Shown one piece after another: positions 1-4,779 of a stretch of 5,229 bases of DNA (positions are counted from its first letter, which is position 1; every line of letters starts with the position of its first letter). This stretch comes from Thermoleophilia bacterium (GTDB lineage: Bacteria > Actinomycetota > Thermoleophilia > Gaiellales > Gaiellaceae), in NCBI GenBank assembly GCA_025933895.1, contig JAICZB010000189.1:1-5229 (forward strand), in the 5' to 3' direction. The notes under the pieces were generated by a model, which made no database searches, was not told where the DNA came from, and saw only the letters and a program-made list of their open reading frames with translations. A program made the translations under genes and the position numbers.

Positions 1-485
1 CCCGAGACGGCCTGGTAGGTCGAGAGCCGCACGCGCTTCAGCCCGGCCGCGTCGTGCAGCGGCTTGAGGACGCAAGTCAGCGGGATCGTGGAGCAGTTCG
101 GGTTCGCGACCACGCGGGTCGTCTCGAGCGCGTCGGCGGCGCGGTCGCCGTTCACCTCGGGGACGACGAGCGGGTAGCCCTCCTCGAGCCGGTAGGCGCT
201 GGACTTGTCCACGACGAGCGCGCCACCCTCGACGGCGTGTGGGACCAGGTCGCGCGACGCGTTCGTGCCGCACGAGAAGAGGACGAGGTCAAAACCGCCC
301 GCCGCCAGCGCGTCCGGGGTCGCCTCCTCGACGACGAGGCCGCCGTCGAGCTCTCGGCCGGCGGAGCGTGAGGACGCGAACCCGCGGACGTTGCCGTAGC
401 CGCGTTCGCGCAGGAGTCTGAGCGTGACGGTGCCGACCGCGCCGGTCGCGCCGACGACTCCGATCCTGGCGTCGCGCGGGCTCAC
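1..485 (-). CDS. asd: Aspartate-semialdehyde dehydrogenase, N-terminal part (3' end outside window)
   Basis: This enzyme makes aspartate-4-semialdehyde from aspartyl phosphate with NADPH, the second step of the aspartate pathway, in the cytoplasm. The 161 visible codons begin with the Rossmann nucleotide-binding motif GVVGATGAVG (residues 9-18). FDLVLFSCG follows at 65-73, then DKSSAYR (93-99) and PLVVPEVN (105-112). The catalytic-cysteine motif NPNCSTIP lies at 128-135, with C131 as the nucleophile. The reading frame runs off the left edge, so roughly half of a typical enzyme of about 340 residues is seen. The GTG start at 485 overlaps the aspartokinase stop as GTGA and has GGAG four bases upstream (493-490), which indicates translational coupling to the kinase that supplies its substrate. 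One oddity is Lys94, where many relatives, as I recall them, carry Asn (D-N-S-S-A). Family assignment is firm. Confidence 0.96.
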   Translation of the reverse strand, partial: MSPRDARIGVVGATGAVGTVTLRLLRERGYGNVRGFASSRSAGRELDGGLVVEEATPDALAAGGFDLVLFSCGTNASRDLVPHAVEGGALVVDKSSAYRLEEGYPLVVPEVNGDRAADALETTRVVANPNCSTIPLTCVLKPLHDAAGLKRVRLSTYQAVS

Positions 486-1723
486 GCGGCTCCGAGGTCG
501 AACGCGTCGTGCAGCGCGGCTACCGCCTTCGGGACGTCCTCGGTGCGGAGGTGGCACGCGATCTTGATCGGGGAGGTGGAGATGACCTCGGGCTCGACGC
601 CGATGCCGCCGAGCGTCGCGAACGCCTGGGCCGCGATTCCGGGATGGCTCTTCATGCCGGCGCCGACGAGGCTCACCTTGCCGAGGTCGTCGCGCATCGA
701 CCACTCGACTCCGAGCCCGCCGAGCAGCTCCTCGCACGCGCTGCGATCCTCGACCGGGGCGCTGAACACGATCTCGTCGCTCGACACCTGGAGGATCGTG
801 TCGACGTTGACGTTCGCCTCCGCGAGCCGCTTGAACAGGCCGGCCGCACCGATCCGCCGGACGCGGTAGAGGGGCTCGCAATCGGTGTGCGCGACGCCGC
901 TGATGATCGCCTTCTCGAGCATGGGATCCTCCTCGTCGACGATCCACGTTCCCTCGGCGTCGGAGAACGTCGACCGCACCTGCAGCCGCACGTCGTGGTT
1001 GCGCGCGAACTCGACCGAGCGTAGCTGGAGCACCTTCGCACCGCTCGCCGACAGCTCGAGCATCTCCTCGTAGGTCACGGCGGGGAGGCGACGCGCATGC
1101 GGGACGAGCCGCGGATCGGCGGTGAAGACTCCCTCGACGTCCGTGTACATCTCGCACGCGCCCGCGCCGAGCGCCGCCGCGAGCGCGACGGCCGTCAGGT
1201 TCGAGCCGCCGCGGCCGAGAGTCGTCACGTCGTGAGAATCCGCAGAGACGCCCTGGAATCCGGCGACGAGCACGATCTTCCCGGCGTCGAGCGCGTCGTT
1301 GATCCGCGTCGCGCGCACCTCCGCGATCTTCGCCTTGCCGTGGACCGTGTCCGTGACGATCCCCGCCTGCGAGCCGGTGAGCGAGATCGCCTCGTGACCG
1401 AGGTCGTGGACGGCCATCGCGCAGAGCGAGTTGGAGATCCGCTCGCCGACGGAGATGAGCATGTCGTACTCGCGCGGGTGCGGGCGGGGCGAGATCTCGT
1501 GGGAAAGGCGGATCAGCTCGTCCGTCGTATCGCCCATCGCAGAGAGGACGCCCACGACGCGCCTGCCCTCCTCCTGCGCGCGCACGAGCCGGCGCGCGAC
1601 CTCCTTGATCTTGTCCGTGTCGGCTACCGAGGAGCCGCCGAACTTCATCACCACGAGGTCGGGGCCGCCGGCCGCGGCGTCGGCTGCCACCTCGGGAACC
1701 GATTCGTAGTGCGTCGTCGCCAC
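482..1723 (-). CDS. lysC: Aspartokinase (catalytic alpha chain, with tandem C-terminal ACT domains)
   Basis: This enzyme phosphorylates aspartate, the committed step to lysine, threonine, methionine and diaminopimelate. The 413-residue product has a kinase domain with KFGGSSV (27-33), SVGERIS (91-97), the TTLGRGGSN motif (167-174 region) and TDVEGVFTADPR (194-205). Two ACT regulatory domains follow, about 272-335 and 348-410; the end carries PEVISTSPIKIACHL (378-392). The ACT pair normally binds lysine and/or threonine for feedback control; which one cannot be read here. The start is GTG at 1723, with GGGAG (1736-1732) eight bases upstream, two bases after the recR stop. This gives about 25 residues before the usual KFGGSS start, so an internal ATG at codon 26 is the alternative; the good ribosome site favours 1723. 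The first ACT domain lacks an evident Pro-Gly turn (RVRRIGAAGLFKRLAEANVNVD). asd follows with a 4-base overlap. An internal beta-chain start is annotated separately. Confidence 0.97.
   Translation of the reverse strand: MATTHYESVPEVAADAAAGGPDLVVMKFGGSSVADTDKIKEVARRLVRAQEEGRRVVGVLSAMGDTTDELIRLSHEISPRPHPREYDMLISVGERISNSLCAMAVHDLGHEAISLTGSQAGIVTDTVHGKAKIAEVRATRINDALDAGKIVLVAGFQGVSADSHDVTTLGRGGSNLTAVALAAALGAGACEMYTDVEGVFTADPRLVPHARRLPAVTYEEMLELSASGAKVLQLRSVEFARNHDVRLQVRSTFSDAEGTWIVDEEDPMLEKAIISGVAHTDCEPLYRVRRIGAAGLFKRLAEANVNVDTILQVSSDEIVFSAPVEDRSACEELLGGLGVEWSMRDDLGKVSLVGAGMKSHPGIAAQAFATLGGIGVEPEVISTSPIKIACHLRTEDVPKAVAALHDAFDLGAA
920..934 (-). promoter_or_regulatory. Internal ribosome binding site and ATG for a predicted aspartokinase beta subunit
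   Basis: Inside the aspartokinase gene the minus strand reads GAGGAGG (934-928), a 5-base spacer ATCCC, then ATG (922-920). This ATG is in frame as codon 268, so initiation here would give a 146-residue protein (922 to 482) consisting only of the two ACT domains. In Bacillus subtilis aspartokinase II and Corynebacterium glutamicum LysC, an internal start at the equivalent place (just before the ...SGVAH/TGVA... strand) makes the beta subunit of an alpha2-beta2 enzyme. The Shine-Dalgarno match is stronger than that of any full-length gene in this window. It is visible directly; its use is inferred from those relatives. Confidence 0.75.
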
Positions 1724-1725
1724 GG

Positions 1726-2316
1726 TTACATCTCCCGGCGGCCGGCGAGCGCGCGGCCGAGCGTGACCTCGTCGGCGTACTCGAGGTCGCCGCCGACCGG
1801 GAGTCCGCTGGCGAGGCGTGTCACCCGGACCCGGTCGCGCAGCCTGCCCGCGAGGTAGGACGCAGTCGCCTCGCCCGTCGCGTTCGGGTTCGTGGCTAGG
1901 ACGACCTCGACCACGCCGTCACTCAGGACCCGGTGCATGAGCTCGTCGATCCGCAGATGCTCGGGCTCGACGCCGTCGAGCGGCGACAGGGCGCCGCCGA
2001 GGACGTGGTAGAGGCCGCGGTACTCGGCCGTCCGCTCGACCGAGACGACGTCGACCGGCTGCTCGACGACGCAGATCGTGGTGCGATCGCGGCGCGCGTC
2101 TAGACAGATTGCGCATAGCTCATCCTCCGTCAGGTTGCCGCACTCGCGGCAGAAGCGGACGCGCTCCTTCACCTCCTCGATCGCCCCGGCGAGCGCGAGC
2201 GCTTCCTCCTTCTGCGTCTGGAGGAGGTGGAACGCGAGCCGTTGCGCCGTCCGGCTGCCGATTCCCGGCAGCCGCGTCAGCTGCGCGACGAGGTTCTCGA
2301 CCGAGGGGCTCAACAT
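1726..2316 (-). CDS. recR: Recombination mediator protein RecR
   Basis: RecR acts with RecF and RecO to load RecA onto SSB-coated single-stranded DNA at gaps. The 196-residue length matches the family (about 198). An N-terminal helix-hairpin-helix, LPGIGSRTAQRLAFHLL, lies at 16-32. A zinc finger follows with C56, C59, C68 and C71 (CRECG...CAIC). A Toprim domain runs from about ICVVEQPVDV (81-90) through ATNPNATGEATA (141-152). The C-terminal motif LASGLPVGGDLEYADEVTLGRAL (168-190 region) is complete. The ATG at 2316 is the only good start: an in-frame TGA lies just upstream, and AGGG (2323-2320) is a weak, close ribosome site. It ends two bases before the aspartokinase start. Upstream are 139 bases containing two palindromes, so recR may have its own promoter or be controlled separately from dnaX-ebfC. 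Confidence 0.97.
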   Translation of the reverse strand: MLSPSVENLVAQLTRLPGIGSRTAQRLAFHLLQTQKEEALALAGAIEEVKERVRFCRECGNLTEDELCAICLDARRDRTTICVVEQPVDVVSVERTAEYRGLYHVLGGALSPLDGVEPEHLRIDELMHRVLSDGVVEVVLATNPNATGEATASYLAGRLRDRVRVTRLASGLPVGGDLEYADEVTLGRALAGRREM

Positions 2317-2340
2317 GCGCCCTGAGGGTACTCACCCGCT

Positions 2341-2451
2341 CCGGACATGCCTTTCCTAGTAACAGTCTGTTACTAGCGGGAGAAACGCCCACCAGAGCGC
2401 GAGCGATCGTCCTCGCCGGACACGCCTTTCCAAGTAACAGTCTGTTACTTG
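2341..2451. repeat. Two direct copies of a 36-base unit, 75-base period, each ending in a palindrome
   Basis: Copy 1 spans 2341-2376 and copy 2 spans 2416-2451, with 33 of 36 bases identical. Each begins CCGGACAyGCCTTTCC and ends in the inverted repeat listed separately. The copies are separated by 39 unrelated bases. Two of the three differences fall at paired positions of the palindrome and compensate each other (T2357/A2375 against A2432/T2450); the third is T2348 against C2423. The unit lies in the only sizeable gap of the gene train, between the small ORF stop and recR. It could be a dispersed intergenic palindromic element, a tandem operator, or an mRNA structure. It has no U-tract, so it is not a standard terminator. 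Confidence 0.9.
2356..2376. repeat. Perfect inverted repeat 1 (10-base arms, 1-base centre)
   Basis: The left arm CTAGTAACAG (2356-2365) and right arm CTGTTACTAG (2367-2376) are exact reverse complements around T2366. As RNA it would form an 8-base-pair stem with a 5-base loop. As DNA it is an odd-length dyad, GTAAC-N5-GTTAC at its core, of the size bound by dimeric repressors. It begins 40 bases upstream of the recR ATG, a suitable place for an operator or leader hairpin. Its AT content contrasts with the surrounding sequence. Confidence 0.88.
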
Positions 2452-2452
2452 G
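2430..2452. repeat. Perfect inverted repeat 2 (11-base arms, 1-base centre)
   Basis: The left arm CCAAGTAACAG (2430-2440) and right arm CTGTTACTTGG (2442-2452) are exact reverse complements around T2441. It starts three bases after the stop codon of the small membrane-protein ORF on the minus strand, so it could form a 3'-end hairpin of the upstream transcript. The base following on the minus strand is A-rich (AAAGG), not U-rich, which argues against intrinsic termination on its own. Confidence 0.88.
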
Positions 2453-2455
2453 GAT

Positions 2456-2590
2456 CTAGTGGGGGCTGAAGTCGAAGGCCCAGCCCCAGATCACGATGCC
2501 GATCAGGGCGAGGACGATGAGGGCCCAGAGCCAGTTCGAGAAGAGGTAGTGGCCGCGTGCGCGCTTGGGAGGCCGCCCGGGCGTGCTCAC
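2456..2590 (-). CDS. Small single-span membrane protein, unknown function (44 aa)
   Basis: I do not recognise this protein. The GTG at 2590 overlaps the ebfC stop codon as GTGA, and the frame stays open for 44 codons to TAG at 2458-2456. The product starts with a basic stretch (MSTPGRPPKRARGHY). One hydrophobic segment of about 19 residues follows (roughly 20-38, WLWALIVLALIGIVIWGWA) and then a short tail, FDFSPH. The positive N-terminus predicts an N-in, C-out orientation. Forty-two of the 44 sense codons end in G or C, matching the real genes around it. The start-stop overlap suggests translation coupled to ebfC; the nearest purine run (GGGAA, 2595-2591) abuts the start and is a poor independent site. 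It is too short for usual gene-calling cut-offs. A role in the dnaX-ebfC-recR cluster cannot be inferred from sequence. Confidence 0.78.
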   Translation of the reverse strand: MSTPGRPPKRARGHYLFSNWLWALIVLALIGIVIWGWAFDFSPH

Positions 2591-2922
2591 TTCCCGAGCC
2601 CGGGGAGCCCGAGTCCGCCGAGGCCCATGTCGCCGAGCATCTGCTGCGCCTTCGCCTCCACGCCGGCGCGCGCCGAGCGGAGCGCCTCGTTCACCCCGGC
2701 CAGGACGAGGTCGCCCAGCGCCTCGGGATCGCTCGGGTCGATCGCGTCGGGCGAGATCTCGATCGCGATCACGTCTCCGGCGCCGTTCGCGGTCACCTTG
2801 ACGAGGCCACCGCCGACCGACGACTGCGCCGTCTCCTGCGCCGCCGCGTCCTGCATCTGCTGCATCTGCTCCTGCATCTGGGCGGCCTGCTGCATCAGCT
2901 TGTCCATGTCGAAGGAAGACAT
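2587..2922 (-). CDS. ebfC: YbaB/EbfC family nucleoid-associated DNA-binding protein
   Basis: YbaB/EbfC proteins are small dimeric DNA-binding proteins linked to the nucleoid and almost always encoded between dnaX and recR. The 111-residue length fits the family. The N-terminus (MDKLMQQAAQMQEQMQQMQ, residues 6-24) is the typical Met/Gln-rich helix. GGGLVKVTANGAGDVIAIEI (37-56) is the conserved beta-sheet core. ISPDAIDPSDPEALGDLVLAG and NEAL follow. The C-terminus is a Gly/Leu/Met-rich tail (MLGDMGLGGLGLPGLGK). The ATG at 2922 lies 5 bases after the dnaX stop; Met6 is a possible alternative start. The minus-strand frame stays open far upstream into dnaX, but that extension is non-coding and out of frame with DnaX. 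The stop overlaps the GTG of the small membrane-protein ORF. Confidence 0.95.
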   Translation of the reverse strand: MSSFDMDKLMQQAAQMQEQMQQMQDAAAQETAQSSVGGGLVKVTANGAGDVIAIEISPDAIDPSDPEALGDLVLAGVNEALRSARAGVEAKAQQMLGDMGLGGLGLPGLGK

Positions 2923-2927
2923 GCGAC

Positions 2928-4553
2928 CTAGTCTTCCCGCTCGCGGGCGTCGAATGTGTCCTTGAGGAGCTCGAGAATCCGCTCCTCGCCCGCCGGTTCT
3001 TCGTCGGCGGGCGGCGCCTCGCGCGCCTCGCCGAGCTCGAAGACGAGCTCGAGCCGGCGGCCTGTCACGTCGTAGAGCGCGTCGGCGAGCAGGTTGGCGT
3101 TCTTGGGGTCGCGCGCGAGGTCGAGGTGGAACTGGGCGCTCGGCGGGAACTCGAGCGTGAGCGTGTCGCCGCTCAGCTCGGCCGGATGCGCCTCTCGCAG
3201 GAGGGACGCCGTCGGGATGCCGCCGCGCTCCTCGACCGCCGGCAGGACGGTGCGGGCCCACGCCTCCTGGAGCTGCGAGAGCTCGAGCGCGGGCGCGCCG
3301 ACGGAAACCGGAACCGGCTGTGGCTCGGGGACGGGTTCGGGCTCGGCCGCTGCGTCGGGCGTGGGAGCCGGAGGAGCGGCCGGTGCCGCGCGAGCGGCCG
3401 GTGCCGCTCCCTGCTCCAGCCGCTCGAGCCGGAAGGCGATCGACTCGCGCGAGAGGTCGCTCGCCGGCCGGGTCACCTTGACGAGCGCGAGCTCGAGCGG
3501 CAGGCGCGGATCGCCGCCCTGGCGCATGTCGTCGACCGCAACCGCAAGCAGGTCGACGAGGCGCAGCACGGTCGCCTCCTCCAGCTGGTTGGCCTGCGCC
3601 TGCAGCCGTTCCCGCGCCTCCTCGCTCGTCGCCGCGGATTCGGGCACGTCGCCGAGGTGCTGCGCGAGCACCAGCTGCCGCAGGTGCTCGATCAGGTCGA
3701 GGACGAGGCGGCCGAGGTCGTGTCCGCGCTCCGACAGCTCCTCGACGTACGTGAGCGCACCGGCCGTGTCGCGATCGATCACGAGGTCGCAGAGCCGGAA
3801 GAGCGCCTCTTCCTCGACCGTCCCGAGCAGCTCGAGCACCGACTGCACCGTGACCTGGTTCCCGGTCGCGGAGCCGAGCTGGTCGAGCGTCGAGACTGCG
3901 TCGCGGTAGGCGCCGCGGCCGCTCCGCGCGACGAGGGCGAGCGCCTGGTCGGGCGCCTCGATCTGCTCGGCGTCCGCGATCTGGCGCAGGACCTTGACGA
4001 GATCCTGGAGGCGCGGCCGCTGGAAGACGAACGTCTGGCAGCGCGAGCGGACGGTCGGCAGCACCTTCGAGAGGTCGGTCGTGCAGAAGACGAAGACCAG
4101 GTGCGGCGGCGGCTCCTCGATCAGCTTCAGGAGCGCGTTCCAGGCCGCGTCCGTGAGCTGGTGCGCCTCGTCGAGGATGTAGACCTTGTAGCGGCCCTCG
4201 ACGGGCTGGAGGACGACGCGGTCGCGGATCTCGCGGATGTCGTCGATGCCGCGCTGCGACGCGGCGTCCATCTCGATCACGTCGAGTGAGGTGCCGGCGG
4301 CGATCGCGCGGCACGCGTGGCAGTTGCTGTCGGGCGTGGTCGTCGGCCCCTGCGTGCAGTTGAGGCACTTGGCGAGGATGCGCGCCATGGAGGTCTTGCC
4401 GGTGCCGCGCGGGCCCGCGAAGAGGTAGGCCTGGCGCACCGCATCCGTCCCGATCGCGTTGCTCAGCGTCCGGACGACCGCCTCCTGCCCGACGACCTCC
4501 TCGAAGCTCTGCGGACGGTACTTCCGGTAGAGAGCAGCCACCCGACGATTCAA
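2928..4553 (-). CDS. dnaX: DNA polymerase III subunit gamma/tau (clamp-loader ATPase)
   Basis: This AAA+ subunit loads the sliding clamp and organises the replisome. The 541-residue product has the ALYRKYRPQSFEEVVGQE start (7-24) and a Walker A GPRGTGKTS (47-55). A zinc site has C66, C78 and C81. The Walker B DEAH sits at 128-131, LLKLIEEPP at 141-149 and the arginine-finger SRC at 170-172. A clamp-loader lid and collar domain run to about 370. An Ala/Pro-rich linker (about 382-418) follows, then a C-terminal domain of about 120 residues. The usual second zinc Cys is Asp75 (TPDSNCHAC). The start is uncertain: TTG at 4553, or GTG at 4541, which gives the family-like MAALYRKYRP; neither has a clear ribosome site. 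I see no A-rich slippery heptamer for a frameshift-made gamma form. ffs lies directly upstream, and ebfC starts 5 bases after the stop. Confidence 0.97.
   Translation of the reverse strand: MNRRVAALYRKYRPQSFEEVVGQEAVVRTLSNAIGTDAVRQAYLFAGPRGTGKTSMARILAKCLNCTQGPTTTPDSNCHACRAIAAGTSLDVIEMDAASQRGIDDIREIRDRVVLQPVEGRYKVYILDEAHQLTDAAWNALLKLIEEPPPHLVFVFCTTDLSKVLPTVRSRCQTFVFQRPRLQDLVKVLRQIADAEQIEAPDQALALVARSGRGAYRDAVSTLDQLGSATGNQVTVQSVLELLGTVEEEALFRLCDLVIDRDTAGALTYVEELSERGHDLGRLVLDLIEHLRQLVLAQHLGDVPESAATSEEARERLQAQANQLEEATVLRLVDLLAVAVDDMRQGGDPRLPLELALVKVTRPASDLSRESIAFRLERLEQGAAPAARAAPAAPPAPTPDAAAEPEPVPEPQPVPVSVGAPALELSQLQEAWARTVLPAVEERGGIPTASLLREAHPAELSGDTLTLEFPPSAQFHLDLARDPKNANLLADALYDVTGRRLELVFELGEAREAPPADEEPAGEERILELLKDTFDARERED
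3374..3407. repeat. Short tandem duplication in the dnaX linker
   Basis: GAGCGGCCGGTGCCGC occurs identically at 3374-3389 and 3392-3407, a period of 18 bases or six codons. It encodes part of the Ala/Pro/Arg run (residues 383-394) in the disordered linker between the DnaX collar and C-terminal domain. It keeps the frame and is probably neutral linker-length variation. Confidence 0.7.
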
Positions 4554-4612
4554 GCAGAACTACGCTCGGCAATCGCTCCGTCGCCGCGCCCGGCCTGCGC
4601 GGGCTCGTCGGG

Positions 4613-4626
4613 AAAACGGGCCAGGC
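4613..4626 (-). terminator. Probable intrinsic terminator of ffs
   Basis: The 3' strand of the SRP RNA closing helix, GCCTGGCCCG (4626-4617), is followed at once by TTTT (4616-4613). The RNA's own terminal helix plus this short U-tract can serve as terminator and define the 3' end. The U-tract is only four bases, so partial read-through into dnaX is possible; no strong separate dnaX promoter is visible in the 63 bases before its start. Confidence 0.55.
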
Positions 4627-4715
4627 ACACCGCACACCTGGGAGGGACTACTTAGCGCTGCTTCCTCCCGGATCTGACGCGGTTCGCAGGCTCCCACTGC
4701 ACGGGGCCTGGCCCG
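4617..4715 (-). ncRNA. ffs: Signal recognition particle RNA, small bacterial (4.5S) type
   Basis: This RNA pairs with Ffh to target membrane and secreted proteins. The minus strand carries the domain IV signature GTCAGATCCGGGAGGAAGC (4678-4660) followed by AGC, close to the E. coli form. The apical tetraloop is GGGA (a GNRA loop) instead of GGAA. The arms fold into the expected long rod. CGGGCCAGGC (4715-4706) pairs perfectly with GCCTGGCCCG (4626-4617). Inside it CCGTGCA pairs with TGTGCGG, then TGGGAG with CTCCCA. The length is about 99 bases. It lacks an Alu domain, so it is the short form usual in actinobacteria and proteobacteria. It sits directly upstream of dnaX, a neighbourhood also seen in other bacteria. 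The ends are set by the closing helix and may be off by a few bases. Confidence 0.95.
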
Positions 4716-4720
4716 GCGCC

Positions 4721-4747
4721 AGTGTAGCCTCGGGGAAATGAGGTCAC
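4721..4747 (-). promoter_or_regulatory. Putative ffs promoter
   Basis: On the minus strand TACACT (4726-4721) resembles a -10 box (4 of 6 to TATAAT). It lies six bases before the start of the SRP RNA closing helix at about 4715, the right distance for a transcription start there. GTGACC (4747-4742) matches TTGACA at four of six positions, with a short 15-base spacer. The -10 placement is the main support; the -35 is weak. Confidence 0.5.
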
Positions 4748-4779
4748 GGGCACAGGTTCGAGCCTTTCCTGCGTAGCGA

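Noticed and set aside
2341..2452. CRISPR array
   Set aside because: Only two repeat units separated by one 39-base spacer, with a perfect internal palindrome and no cas genes in the window; a palindromic intergenic unit fits better.
2341..2452. Rho-independent terminators at the two palindromes
   Set aside because: On neither strand is the stem followed by a U-tract, and the stems are AT-rich in the middle; a terminator role would need other factors.
3302..3410. Programmed frameshift in dnaX making a gamma form
   Set aside because: No A-rich or other obvious slippery heptamer is visible in the linker region; only a tau-like full-length product is supported.
3126..4289. Long plus-strand open frame antisense to dnaX
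   Set aside because: Its Arg/Glu/Leu-rich composition is the mirror of dnaX codons and shows no domain; the same applies to the plus-strand frames over aspartokinase and asd (1097-1858, 509-1024, 54-371).
2923..4635. Long minus-strand frame continuous with ebfC, Arg/Pro/Ala-rich
   Set aside because: It is a shifted shadow of dnaX; only the last 111 codons from ATG 2922 are real (EbfC). High GC keeps the alternative frame open.
4741..4775. tRNA-like T-arm (GGTTCGAGCC at 4755-4764)
   Set aside because: The flanking bases do not make a 5-base-pair T-stem, and no anticodon arm, D-arm or acceptor stem could be paired; the match is short and probably chance.
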